Shown here one piece after another: positions 15,714 through 23,618 of a stretch of DNA of 64,000 bases (position 1 is the stretch's first letter; each line of letters starts with the position of its first letter). The notes beneath the pieces were generated by a model. The model saw only the letters and a program-made list of their open reading frames with translations, searched no databases and had not been told where the DNA came from. A program made the position numbers and the translations under genes. Origin of the DNA: Christensenellaceae bacterium (lineage in GTDB: Bacteria > Bacillota > Clostridia > Christensenellales > UBA1242); assembly GCA_031260975.1 (NCBI GenBank), contig JAISKJ010000003.1:661109-725108 (forward strand). Reading direction: 5' to 3'.

Positions 15714-16818
15714 TTTTCTCCTTCTCAGATGGGGGTTTTCGACTGGTTTTTCCGGTTTTAAGTTTTTGTTCTGTATTTGTTGTTTGTGCAACCTTCTCTG
15801 TTTTTGCTTTTGTTTCTTTTTTGGGGTTGTCTACCTTTATGTTGGGTTTTGATGCTTCATTTGCAGCTCTTTCAATTTTAGCTTCTTCAAGTTCTGCTTC
15901 AACTGTTTGTATTATACCGGCTGCAACTGCTGCATTTTTAGGCTTTTTTAAAAGCGTACTTATTGGCTGCAATATTCCCTTCTTTTTACGGTCAAAGTAC
16001 TTATAAAGCTGCCATCCTATAATTCCAAGCCCTATAACAATTATGATTATGCTTAGCACCTGCGAAACCCTTATGGTATCGCCTATCATAAGCGGGTCGG
16101 CCCTAAAGCCTTCAAGTATTGACCGGACTATTCCGTAAAGCACCAAATATGCCCCTGTCACAATGCCTCTGATATTTACAAATCTGGTGAGAAGTATGAG
16201 CCCCACAAATATCACAAAACTACACATGCTTTCATAGAAGAATGTTGCCATAAACCACGCACCGTCGGGGGTTGCCCCACCAAACAAGCCTAAGTTATTT
16301 TGCACTTCCTGCCATGCTATGTCGGTGAAATTTGTCCGCTCAATATATACTCCAAACGGAAAATACCATTGATCGGGGTTGGTTATGAGCGAGCCGTAGG
16401 CTTCTTGGTTCATATAGTTTCCCCAACGCCCTATAGCCTGACCCAAAATAAGAGGCGGAGCCACAAGGTCGCACACTTCCAGAATTGAAAACTTTCTTAT
16501 GAGGCAATACACAATGATGCCAATAAGTCCGCCTATTACGCCTCCATAAATTGCCATGCCGCCGTTCCAAATTTCAAAAACCTCAGCAAAACTGCCCACG
16601 CCATAGAAAGCAACATAATACAGTCTTGCACCTACGATTGCACATGGCAGAATAACCAGAGCCAAATCAAGCACAAGGTTGTCTCTATAGTTTTTCTTTT
16701 TAGCGGTAATAAGCGCGGTTATAATTCCTGCAAGCATTCCGCAAGCAATAATAACGCCATACCATTTAATTTCCCACAGGCCGAAAAAACTAAAGCCCGG
16801 ATTAAGCAACTTACTCAT
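15703..16818 (-). CDS. lgt: Prolipoprotein diacylglyceryl transferase with charged C-terminal tail
   Basis: Lgt attaches diacylglycerol to the lipobox Cys of preprolipoproteins in the membrane. Seven hydrophobic segments, YGVIIACGMLAG, VGARLYYVAF, and the signature GQAIGRWGNYMNQEAYG (usual GRxGNFxNxE) are present, with the later LVLYGIVRSILEGFRAD block. The last ~95 residues form a Lys/Glu/Thr-rich cytosolic tail absent from ordinary Lgt. The ATG lies 6 nt after a -10 box with no ribosome site; a second, stronger promoter lies further up, so two transcripts are likely. Substrates include the lipoproteins at 4.5, 5.5, 33.1 and 47.7 kb. Confidence 0.95.
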   Translation of the reverse strand: MSKLLNPGFSFFGLWEIKWYGVIIACGMLAGIITALITAKKKNYRDNLVLDLALVILPCAIVGARLYYVAFYGVGSFAEVFEIWNGGMAIYGGVIGGLIGIIVYCLIRKFSILEVCDLVAPPLILGQAIGRWGNYMNQEAYGSLITNPDQWYFPFGVYIERTNFTDIAWQEVQNNLGLFGGATPDGAWFMATFFYESMCSFVIFVGLILLTRFVNIRGIVTGAYLVLYGIVRSILEGFRADPLMIGDTIRVSQVLSIIIIVIGLGIIGWQLYKYFDRKKKGILQPISTLLKKPKNAAVAAGIIQTVEAELEEAKIERAANEASKPNIKVDNPKKETKAKTEKVAQTTNTEQKLKTGKTSRKPPSEKEKNDD

Positions 16819-16824
16819 GTTTCT

Positions 16825-16853
16825 ATTTTACAACGAAAGCGGAGTTTAGTCAA
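16825..16853 (-). promoter_or_regulatory. Leaderless promoter of lgt (P2)
   Basis: TTGACT (16848-16853), 17 nt, TAAAAT (16825-16830), then AGAAAC and ATG. The predicted start point falls on the ATG. Confidence 0.8.
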
Positions 16854-16880
16854 ATGGTTACGCTTAATTGCTCTGACCAA

Positions 16881-16909
16881 ATTATATCACTAATAAATCT
16901 TACTGTCAA
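16881..16909 (-). promoter_or_regulatory. Upstream promoter of lgt (P1)
   Basis: TTGACA (16904-16909), 17 nt, TATAAT (16881-16886); would give a leader of about 55 nt spanning P2. Confidence 0.85.
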
Positions 16910-16920
16910 TATTTGTCTTT

Positions 16921-16944
16921 AAACGAAAAGAGGCCTCAGGCCTC
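16921..16944 (-). terminator. Terminator after mazF
   Basis: GAGGCCT-GA-GGCCTC hairpin then TTTTCGTTT, minus strand. Confidence 0.75.
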
Positions 16945-17034
16945 CGCCTTTTCCTTCCCTTTCTTTTGGACGGTGATGTATATTATCTGCAAATAGTTTA
17001 ATACTTTACTTCAATCACCTGCAAATTCGAAGCC

Positions 17035-17400
17035 TTAGCGAAACGATACATATGCATCACCGCCAATTCCCAAACTAATTAGCATCGCCCTCTCAACCTG
17101 TGCCATTTTGTATTCGCTAAGCTCCCCTATTCTGCGGGCCAGCCTGCGCTTGTCAAGCGTGCGGATTTGCTCCAAAAGTATCACCGAATCTTGTTCAAGT
17201 CCATATTCCCTGCTGCTCAACTCAATGTGTGTCGGAAGCTTAGCCTTATCAAGCTTGCTGGTTATTGCAGCCGCAATCACCGTTGGGCTGTATTTATTTC
17301 CTATATCATTCTGCACAATCAAAATCGGGCGCATGCCACCCTGCTCACTGCCCACCACAGGGCTTAAATCAGCATAATATAGTTCTCCTCTTTTTATCAT
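17035..17400 (-). CDS. mazF: MazF/EndoA-type mRNA interferase toxin
   Basis: The 121-aa protein matches the EndoA/NdoA branch of MazF, ribosome-independent RNases that cut at short motifs: [60 protein letters not shown] and [13 protein letters not shown], including the catalytic Arg in MRP and the Thr of the ITS loop. It lies 6 nt after a 57-aa gene in the normal antitoxin position, with GAGGAG before the ATG. In many Bacillota this pair sits near acpS and alr; acpS is 1.5 kb upstream here. Confidence 0.95.
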   Translation of the reverse strand: MIKRGELYYADLSPVVGSEQGGMRPILIVQNDIGNKYSPTVIAAAITSKLDKAKLPTHIELSSREYGLEQDSVILLEQIRTLDKRRLARRIGELSEYKMAQVERAMLISLGIGGDAYVSFR

Positions 17401-17406
17401 AACTCC

Positions 17407-17580
17407 TCATAACTTGGCGAGCCATTCTTCATATTCAAACAAGGCATAGTTGTCAATCTGCTCAAACTCGCCGTTTATACCCAAAATCATCTCTTTGTAA
17501 AGCGGGTCATTCAACTGCTCCGCTTTATTCATATTATGTAGCTGCCCACCACAAGTGTGAGATATAAGATTTCCTTTCAT
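17407..17580 (-). CDS. Putative antitoxin partner of MazF, 57 aa
   Basis: It occupies the MazE position directly upstream of mazF with a 6-nt gap. MKGNLISHTCGGQLHNMNKA is followed by an acidic C terminus (GEFEQIDNYALFEYEEWLAK) of the kind MazE uses to clamp MazF. No clear ribbon-helix-helix or AbrB-like DNA-binding half is seen, and it is shorter than usual MazE, so DNA autoregulation may be missing. A GGAGAGG site lies about 10 nt before the ATG; a shorter 42-aa start at MNKAEQ is possible. The role is inferred from position. Confidence 0.55.
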   Translation of the reverse strand: MKGNLISHTCGGQLHNMNKAEQLNDPLYKEMILGINGEFEQIDNYALFEYEEWLAKL

Positions 17581-17684
17581 ATTATTACCTCTCCAAAAAC
17601 TTTTACACGCATTTTTGTTCCCATACGGCAGGAACATAGCTTTAAGTATTTCTTATGTGTACTACCCTCTTCTCTCCTTGCATA

Positions 17685-17706
17685 GCAAAAAAAGAGCTGA
17701 CGCTCT
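17685..17706 (-). terminator. Terminator of the recX-acpS-methyltransferase operon
   Basis: AGAGCG-TC-AGCTCT-type hairpin followed by TTTTTTTG on the minus strand. Confidence 0.7.
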
Positions 17707-17772
17707 TAGTTTTTGTTGATTTTGCTGTTTTATTCCAATTTACCTTTAAATTAAATTTCCGTCTCCTTAAAT

Positions 17773-18921
17773 TTAATCCTCTTTTCCGCCAACCAGCTCA
17801 AACAATTTTTGTTTACAGCCAAATTGTTTGAGCAGGGCCTTAACACTTTCAAAACTTCGTTTTTTGTTTTTGTTAAGGGTTGCCCGTATCATCAAATTCT
17901 TGGGCGAGTGACTGAAATCTACAAACTCAATCACATCCACCATGTAGCCTTCCTGACGCAGAATTTCACACCGTATAGCGTCTGTTAAAAGAGAGGAAAA
18001 TCTTTCTTTTATTAGACCGTCACCCAACAAAAGTTTTAACTCACCTGATGATTTTATCTGTGAATTTATTTCATGCTGACAGCAAGGAACAGAAAAAATA
18101 TACTTTACATTATTATTAATAGCATTATACAGCGCATAATCAGTCGCTATATCGCAGGCGTGAAGCGTTATAATCATATCAACCTTATAATCTATTTTAT
18201 CCTGTGCTGCAATATCCGCCCTAAAAAAACACAAATCAGAGTATCCGTATTTTTTTGCTATTTTATTACACTCATCAACTACATCCTGCTTCAAATCATA
18301 TCCCAATACACGAATTTTAATTTTTTTGATATATTTGAAATAATAATAAACTAAAAACGTAAGGTATGATTTGCCGCAGCCAAAATCCATAATAGTTATT
18401 TGCTCTTGGTCAAATGCTTTGAATTCATCATTAACAATTTCAATAAACCTGTTTATTTGCTTAAACTTGTCAAATTTAGCCTTAATAATACGATTATCCT
18501 GTGAAAAAACTCCCAAATCTCTCAACGGAGCAATATCCTCACCCTCTGAAAAAATGTAGCTTTTTGATTTATTGTGACCCAAATCTTGACTTCTCTCTTG
18601 CGTCTGTGACACTCTAACAGTAACCTTTCCTTTTTTTGAAACCAAAATTTGTATGGCAGAATTTTTATTGACGATATTTATTTGTTTATAATTGTTAATT
18701 ATATTTTGTTTTATTTCAGACAAAAGCTGGCTTAAAGATAAATTAGTGTGAAAGACTTTATCCGAAAGATGCCTCTCAACCTGCCATTTAACTTCGCCTT
18801 TTATTTCAACCGGCTTTACAATTATTTTTTTATATTCGGCATGCGCCGCACTAAAAATTACTTTGACCGTCGCATTTTTGTCAAAGTATTGTTGAAAATA
18901 GGAAAACACTTCTAAATTCAT
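17773..18921 (-). CDS. Class I SAM-dependent methyltransferase (Methyltransf_32-like)
   Basis: This 382-aa protein has an N-terminal ~150-residue domain and a Rossmann methyltransferase core: TIMDFGCGKSYLTFLVYYYF (motif I, SAM-binding Gly loop), RVLGYDLKQDVVDECN (acidic post-I), FFRADIA, DMIITLHACDIATDYAL (motif IV-like HACD) and FSVPCCQHE. The FGCGKSYLTF/HACD/PCCQHE set is typical of the family related to eukaryotic METTL25/GSTCD-like enzymes, whose bacterial substrate is unknown. The start is at 18921 (GGAGG upstream). The gene follows acpS by 26 nt in the recX-acpS operon. Confidence 0.85.
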   Translation of the reverse strand: MNLEVFSYFQQYFDKNATVKVIFSAAHAEYKKIIVKPVEIKGEVKWQVERHLSDKVFHTNLSLSQLLSEIKQNIINNYKQINIVNKNSAIQILVSKKGKVTVRVSQTQERSQDLGHNKSKSYIFSEGEDIAPLRDLGVFSQDNRIIKAKFDKFKQINRFIEIVNDEFKAFDQEQITIMDFGCGKSYLTFLVYYYFKYIKKIKIRVLGYDLKQDVVDECNKIAKKYGYSDLCFFRADIAAQDKIDYKVDMIITLHACDIATDYALYNAINNNVKYIFSVPCCQHEINSQIKSSGELKLLLGDGLIKERFSSLLTDAIRCEILRQEGYMVDVIEFVDFSHSPKNLMIRATLNKNKKRSFESVKALLKQFGCKQKLFELVGGKED

Positions 18922-18947
18922 ATTGCCTCCAAAAACATTTCTTTTAA

Positions 18948-19307
18948 TCACCATATGATGCAAATAGCCGTGGCATCAGTCTTGCTGTGAGAGATGCTTA
19001 TTTCAATCCCGCCAAAGCATTGCTCCTCAAAAAACCGTTTGGCGCCGCCCTTTAAATTCACATAAGGCACCTTGTTTTTATGGACAATTTCTATGTCTAA
19101 AGGGGTTATCTGCCCGTTAAAACCCGTTTTAAAGGCTTTAGCGACGGCCTCCTTAGCCGCAAAGCATCCTGCAATATGCACACCCCGGTCTTTATACCCA
19201 TCAAAATATGCTATCTCCTTTTCACCAAAAAGAGTGCTCATACGTACGCTGTTTGATGCTATATTTTCAAATCTTTTCACTTCTATCAAATCAATCCCAA
19301 CTCTCAT
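18948..19307 (-). CDS. acpS: Holo-[acyl-carrier-protein] synthase
   Basis: AcpS moves 4'-phosphopantetheine from CoA to apo-ACP for fatty acid synthesis. The 119-aa length fits. Signatures are MRVGIDLIEVKRFE with the Mg2+-binding Asp, AGCFAAKEAVAKAFKTGF with the catalytic Glu/Lys, and a C-terminal ISISHSKTDATAICI. The start overlaps the end of recX by 17 nt, so translation is coupled; the methyltransferase follows. Confidence 0.95.
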   Translation of the reverse strand: MRVGIDLIEVKRFENIASNSVRMSTLFGEKEIAYFDGYKDRGVHIAGCFAAKEAVAKAFKTGFNGQITPLDIEIVHKNKVPYVNLKGGAKRFFEEQCFGGIEISISHSKTDATAICIIW

Positions 19308-19944
19308 CTTTTTCCACCTCTTCCTTTATGTCTTTAATCTGTTCCTTAATAATTCTGTTTATATCTCCCGAGATAAACCCGCGATAAGCCAAAAAAGCAT
19401 ATAACTTTTGAGCTGTTTTTTGGTCGCGCGGCTTATTCTTAAGATATTTTTCAGCAAGCGTGCCGGCCACTTCATATTCACCTGTTATATCTTCCGTTTT
19501 TTCTTTTGCAAGTTTCTCATCCACGCCCTTTTGTTTTAGCTCCATCTCAATGCGCCGTTTGCCTAAGGTTTTTGATTTAACTCTCACAAAACTTTCACTA
19601 AAGTTTTCGTCATTCAAAAAATCATATTCAATAAGCTTCTCTAAAACATACTTGACAACACCCTCAACATAGCCCTTGCTTTTAAGATATTCCCTCATCT
19701 GTTTTTGTGTTTTAAGGCGGCTGCCCAAATAATTTACGGCCTTGTTCAGCGCCGTTTGTCTTTCGCTTAAAAACTGCAGCTTGTCTATATGCTCTTTTGA
19801 AACCTCACTGCCGATTTTAAGCTGCTCTTTTACAATCATTTCGGCCGTAAGCGCACAATAAAACCTGCCGTCTAAAAACACATTAAATCGCTCATCACTC
19901 TTTTTCTGTTTTGTCAAATCTGTTATTTCCAACATTTCCTCCAT
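19291..19944 (-). CDS. recX: RecX-family regulatory protein
   Basis: RecX modulates RecA filaments. The 217-aa protein shows the three tandem three-helix repeats of the family: NKAVNYLGSRLKTQKQMREY, then YVLEKLIEYDFLNDENFSES with RVKSKTLGKRRIEMELKQKG, then a third repeat ending KLYAFLAYRGFISGDINRII. An N-terminal VFLDGRFYCALTAEMIVKEQ domain is typical of the longer Bacillota RecX. The start is uncertain between 19944 and 19935 (the GGAGG is only 2 nt from the second). It heads the recX-acpS-methyltransferase operon. Confidence 0.88.
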   Translation of the reverse strand: MEEMLEITDLTKQKKSDERFNVFLDGRFYCALTAEMIVKEQLKIGSEVSKEHIDKLQFLSERQTALNKAVNYLGSRLKTQKQMREYLKSKGYVEGVVKYVLEKLIEYDFLNDENFSESFVRVKSKTLGKRRIEMELKQKGVDEKLAKEKTEDITGEYEVAGTLAEKYLKNKPRDQKTAQKLYAFLAYRGFISGDINRIIKEQIKDIKEEVEKDESWD

Positions 19945-19956
19945 TTGTCCACACAA

Positions 19957-20041
19957 GGTGTTGTATATGTGTAATCGAATGAACAAAATAAATATTTTCA
20001 TCGCTAAAAGCCCTAGTTAAATGACACACATACAACACTTA
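19957..20041 (-). promoter_or_regulatory. Long inverted repeat in the recX leader
   Basis: GTGTTGTATGTGTG pairs with CACATATACAACAC (one G-T pair) across about 50 nt that itself holds an inner CGATGAA/TTCATTCG hairpin. It could be a regulatory leader or the yigZ terminator region; no known class was recognised. Confidence 0.45.
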
Positions 20042-20686
20042 AATATACCTTTCGCCTACAAATTCTAATTTAGTTGTTATTGTATCTTTTATGTTTTTAA
20101 GATGCTCCGTTGATTTTTCTTTCTCAATAAACAAACACAGTTGCACCTCCGTTAAAAACTCGGCATCATCCACCCTGAGTTCGTGCTGCTCGGCATATTT
20201 CTGAAGTGCGTTATAGCCCGAATAAGTGCACCGCAATATGAACCCGTCGCATAGTGTCAGAATGACATAATTATCCTCTAAAACGCCTTGTGCCGCTTCA
20301 GCGTAAGCCTTAAATAAACCCGCTGTGCCAAGTTTTGTACCTCCAAAGTATCGCACAACTACAACCAAAACATTGTTTATACCGCTATTTTCAATTGACT
20401 GTAAAATCGGCTGACCGGCAGTGCCCGAAGGCTCACCATCGTCAAAATAGCTTTTAAGCACCCCAAAACTTGTCATCGGTGTCAGAAATGTATCAAAATC
20501 GGCGTTTTCAAAGCACTTATAAGCATAACAGATGTGCGCTGCTCCTGTATGCTTACGTTTTAACTTGGTTAAAATTGCACTGAGCTGCCCTTTGTTTTTG
20601 AAATGAAACGAAAAAGCAATAAACTTGCTCTTTTGCTTTTCCGTCTGAAAACTTATTTCCTTAAACAACAACTTTACCGTATCCAT
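20039..20686 (-). CDS. yigZ: YigZ/IMPACT-family protein
   Basis: The 215-aa protein matches the UPF0029/YigZ family: an N-terminal domain with KQKSKFIAFSFHFKN, HICYAYKCF, SYFDDGEPSGTAGQPILQSI and VVVVRYFGGTKLGTAGLFKA (the diagnostic DGEP.GTAG and RYFGG.KLG blocks), plus a ferredoxin-like C-terminal domain. Its eukaryotic relative IMPACT regulates translation through GCN2; the bacterial role is unclear. The mRNA is probably leaderless: TATAAT, 6 nt, ATG, with no ribosome site. Confidence 0.93.
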   Translation of the reverse strand: MDTVKLLFKEISFQTEKQKSKFIAFSFHFKNKGQLSAILTKLKRKHTGAAHICYAYKCFENADFDTFLTPMTSFGVLKSYFDDGEPSGTAGQPILQSIENSGINNVLVVVVRYFGGTKLGTAGLFKAYAEAAQGVLEDNYVILTLCDGFILRCTYSGYNALQKYAEQHELRVDDAEFLTEVQLCLFIEKEKSTEHLKNIKDTITTKLEFVGERYI

Positions 20687-20692
20687 AATTTT

Positions 20693-20721
20693 ATTATATC
20701 AAAAAACTGTCTTAAGCGCAA
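20693..20721 (-). promoter_or_regulatory. Leaderless promoter of yigZ
   Basis: TTGCGC (20716-20721), 17 nt, TATAAT (20693-20698), AAAATT, ATG. Confidence 0.75.
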
Positions 20722-20737
20722 ATGAACTTTAGAACGT

Positions 20738-20825
20738 GCGGTTTTGCGCAAAAAAACAAAGTTTTTTTGCAGGCCGCGGCCTCAAGGCTGCGGTCACGGT
20801 GTGCAAAGCACACCGGCAAAACCGC
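20738..20825. repeat. Cloverleaf-like nested palindrome, copy 1
   Basis: An outer stem GCGGTTTTGC (20738-20747)/GCAAAACCGC (20816-20825) encloses three back-to-back hairpins: GCAAAAAAAC-AAA-GTTTTTTTGC, then GGCCGCGGCCT-CA-AGGCTGCGGTC, then CGGTGTGC-AAA-GCACACCG. Almost no base is unpaired. It lies between divergent yigZ and the nifU-like gene. The sequence is unlike the copy at 56382-56474 but the architecture is the same. Confidence 0.85.
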
Positions 20826-20902
20826 CACCCCTGACAATATCTCAAAATCATTTTTAAAAACCATCAATTTATGCTAAAATATCAAAGTAAAGGAGATTTT
20901 TT

Positions 20903-21595
20903 ATGGAAATCAGTCACGAGATTTGTGAAATGTGCACGCTGCAAAATTGCGTATGCCACGGTCCGTCGCCTATTCCTCAAGAAGGTAAATGGACGCAAGC
21001 AAAAGAAATAAAAGACATTTCGGGCCTCAGCCACGGGGTCGGCACTTGTGCGCCTCACCAAGGGGCCTGCAAGCTTACACTCAATGTTAAAGACGGAATT
21101 ATCGAAGAAGCGCTGGTCGAAACAATCGGCTGCAGCGGAATGACCCACTCGGCCGCAATTGCAACCGAAGTTTTGCCCGGAAAAACTATTTTGGAGGCTC
21201 TCAACACCGACCTTGTGTGTGACGCCATAAATGTAGCTATGCGCGAGATTTTTTCTCAGCTTGTTTACGGGCGCACCCAAACAGCTTTCAGCGATGGCGG
21301 ACTGCCAATAGGTGCTGGTCTTGAAGATTTGGGAAAATTCAGAATGAGTCAATACTCCACCACTTATGCCACCAAACAAAAAGGCACCCGATATCTAAAT
21401 CTGACCGAAGGCTATATCACCAAACTTGCGCTGGACGAAAATAAGCAGATTATAGGATACGAATATGTGAATATCGGCAAAATGATGTCGCTGATTGAAG
21501 ATGGTATAGCCGACACTGACGCAAGAGCTCAATGCACTAAAACTTATGGAAGGTTTAGCGACGCCAAAAGCGTCATAAACCCAAGGAGGCAGTAA
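20903..21595 (+). CDS. NifU-like iron-sulfur cluster assembly scaffold protein
   Basis: This 230-aa protein is the Clostridia-type Fe-S scaffold relative of IscU/NifU. It has an N-terminal Cys-rich head (CEMCTLQNCVCHGPSPIP) and an IscU-like core with GACKLTLNVKDGIIEEALVE, TIGCSGMTHSAAIATEVLPG and GGLPIGAGLEDLG. Cys residues in CAPHQGAC and GCSG could hold the cluster. GGAG lies 9 nt before the ATG. It is followed after 1 nt by the GGGtGRT gene, its usual partner. A weak promoter (TAAAAT at 20875) lies just past the cloverleaf element. Confidence 0.88.
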   Translation: MEISHEICEMCTLQNCVCHGPSPIPQEGKWTQAKEIKDISGLSHGVGTCAPHQGACKLTLNVKDGIIEEALVETIGCSGMTHSAAIATEVLPGKTILEALNTDLVCDAINVAMREIFSQLVYGRTQTAFSDGGLPIGAGLEDLGKFRMSQYSTTYATKQKGTRYLNLTEGYITKLALDENKQIIGYEYVNIGKMMSLIEDGIADTDARAQCTKTYGRFSDAKSVINPRRQ

Positions 21596-21596
21596 T

Positions 21597-22586
21597 ATGC
21601 AATTTAGCGGATATTCAATCAAAAAAGCGGGCATTGAAAAATGCCTCAAACAATATGGTATAAAAAGCATGGACGAAGCCCTTGAAATTTGCAAGTCCGT
21701 CGGCATTGACCCGCACGAAACAGTAAAAGAAATTCAGCCCATAGCCTTTGACAACGCACTTTGGGCATATACCCTGGGCTCAGCAATTGCCATAAAACAA
21801 AACCTCAAAAATGCCGAAGAAATTGCCAAAACCATCGGCATCGGCCTTCAGGCATTCTGCACTCCTGGGTCAGTGGCAGCAAATCGTGAGGTTGGAATTG
21901 GGCATGGAAATCTTGCTGCGATGCTTCTTAACGAAAACACCAAATGCTTCTGCTTTCTTGCAGGACACGAAAGCTTTGCTGCAGCAGAGGGCGCAATCGG
22001 AATAGCAAAATACGCCAATATGGCAAGAAAGTCGCCGCTAAGAGTTATTTTAAACGGCCTTGGCAAGGACGCAGCCTTCATAATCTCACGTATGAACGGA
22101 TTTACTTATGTTAAAACTCACTTTGACTTTTTAAAAAATCAACTCGTAACAGAGAGCGAACAAAAGTTTTCCGACACAAAAGGTAGCATAAAATGCTACG
22201 GCTGCTTTGATGTAAACGAAGGCGTTGCAATAATGAAAAAAGAAAGCGTAGATGTATCCATAACCGGCAACTCCACCAACCCCGTGAGGTTTACTCATCC
22301 GGTGGCGGGGATTTATAAAAAATACTGCACCGAAAATAATAAAAAATACTTTTCAGTGGCCTCAGGCGGCGGAACGGGAAGAACCCTGCACCCCGACAAT
22401 GTGGCAGCAGGACCGGCAAGCTATGGCCTGACTGACACCATGGGCCGCATGCACGGCGACGCCCAGTTTGCAGGAAGTTCGTCAGTGCCCGCTCATGTTG
22501 ATATGATGGGTTTTGTTGGGATGGGCAATAACCCTATGGTGGGAGCAACCGTAGCCCTTGCCGTAAAAATCAGCAAACGGAAATAA
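21597..22586 (+). CDS. GGGtGRT protein
   Basis: The 329-aa product carries the name-giving motif in SVASGGGTGRTLHPDN, followed by MGRMHGDAQFAGSSSVPAHV and VGMGNNPMVGATVALAV. The family has no established reaction but is repeatedly found beside NifU-like scaffolds, as here, suggesting a role in Fe-S or sulfur handling. GHESFAAAEGAIGIAKYAN and several conserved Cys (GSIKCYGCFDVNEG) are visible. AGGAGG precedes the ATG, and the gap to the upstream gene is one base. A strong terminator follows. Confidence 0.93.
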   Translation: MQFSGYSIKKAGIEKCLKQYGIKSMDEALEICKSVGIDPHETVKEIQPIAFDNALWAYTLGSAIAIKQNLKNAEEIAKTIGIGLQAFCTPGSVAANREVGIGHGNLAAMLLNENTKCFCFLAGHESFAAAEGAIGIAKYANMARKSPLRVILNGLGKDAAFIISRMNGFTYVKTHFDFLKNQLVTESEQKFSDTKGSIKCYGCFDVNEGVAIMKKESVDVSITGNSTNPVRFTHPVAGIYKKYCTENNKKYFSVASGGGTGRTLHPDNVAAGPASYGLTDTMGRMHGDAQFAGSSSVPAHVDMMGFVGMGNNPMVGATVALAVKISKRK

Positions 22587-22604
22587 TTCTTACACTTTTA
22601 AAAC

Positions 22605-22640
22605 AAAAAACAAATCGTGAACAGTTCACGATTTGTTTTT
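22605..22640. terminator. Bidirectional terminator
   Basis: Perfect ACAAATCGTGAA/TTCACGATTTGT hairpin flanked by A and T tracts, between convergent genes; the arm ends at the stop of the 284-aa gene. Confidence 0.9.
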
Positions 22641-23493
22641 ATATTTTCGGAAAGCCGTCAATTTTTTCGGTGGCTTTGCGTTTTGCTTCTGCTTCTTCCA
22701 CAAGTTTTTGGGCTGCTTCCTCTTCTCTCGCTATGCGTTTTGACTGCAGCTTGCTGACGCGGGCATCCTGATTTTTGGCCGCAATCAAAAGACGCTGCCT
22801 TAGCACTTCATCCCTCTTAATCAGCTTATCTTCCTTTTTAAAAACCCACAAAAGCGCAATACCTGTCATAAAGGCAACCAAAAGTATCGCACCAAGAAGA
22901 TACCATACAAAAGTTTTAACGTGAACAATAATGGTTCTGGGCCCTGTTATGTTTTGGGTTTCGTCATTGTTATAACTCAGATACTGCCCAAACACCAAGC
23001 CGCCCGGAGGTGCTGTTATTTCAACCGTGCCGTCATAAGTCACCAGCTTTTTAAGCTGCTTGTTGTTGTCATATATAATGGTCACCCAATACTGATTATA
23101 AAAATACCGCGTATCTACCCTGACTTCGCCGCCGCTAATAAGCTCACTTGATATAATCGTACTGCTGTCAAACGGTCTGTCTCCGACATACCATTTTGGA
23201 GGAGTATGCTCATAATCCTGCCCTTCAACAAGCCCCGCCTCAGGCCCCGTTCCCGGTACATATTCTGTTATGAAACTCGCAATATCAGGAATAATAATTC
23301 CCTGATTACCCAACGTTGTGCCTACCGAAACATTGAGTACCACGGGCAAAAGTTCTCCCCTGTCAAAAAACTTTATTGTCACAGTGGAGGGGTCATCGGC
23401 ATAGACAGTCTTTGCATCGGAAAAACCTAACCCTAAAACAAGAGTTAGCGCTGTAACAAAAATAAATGCTCCTATACTGATTTTTTTTATCAT
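22639..23493 (-). CDS. Single-pass membrane protein with extracytoplasmic domain, 284 aa
   Basis: A signal peptide (MIKKISIGAFIFVTALTLVL, cleavage probably after VYA) is followed by an extracellular ~180-residue domain rich in Tyr/Thr (STVTIKFFDRGELLPVVLNV; WYVGDRPFDSSTIIS), then one transmembrane helix (FVWYLLGAILLVAFMTGIAL) and a charged cytosolic coiled coil (SKRIAREEEAAQKLVEEAEA). The topology suggests a surface sensor or anchor; no family recognised. The ATG lies 8 nt after TATAAT with no ribosome site, so it is nearly leaderless. Confidence 0.75.
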   Translation of the reverse strand: MIKKISIGAFIFVTALTLVLGLGFSDAKTVYADDPSTVTIKFFDRGELLPVVLNVSVGTTLGNQGIIIPDIASFITEYVPGTGPEAGLVEGQDYEHTPPKWYVGDRPFDSSTIISSELISGGEVRVDTRYFYNQYWVTIIYDNNKQLKKLVTYDGTVEITAPPGGLVFGQYLSYNNDETQNITGPRTIIVHVKTFVWYLLGAILLVAFMTGIALLWVFKKEDKLIKRDEVLRQRLLIAAKNQDARVSKLQSKRIAREEEAAQKLVEEAEAKRKATEKIDGFPKI

Positions 23494-23501
23494 ATATTGA
23501 T

Positions 23502-23531
23502 ATTATACCAAAAAACACTTAAATTCAGCAA
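23502..23531 (-). promoter_or_regulatory. Near-leaderless promoter of the 284-aa membrane protein
   Basis: TTGCTG (23526-23531), 18 nt, TATAAT (23502-23507), 8 nt, ATG. Confidence 0.6.
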
Positions 23532-23618
23532 TCGTTTTTGCCAGATTTTAAAAATTTTACAATATACTCACATAATTTGTCATCCAATCTTCTTATTTAT
23601 GTAAATGATTTACTACAT

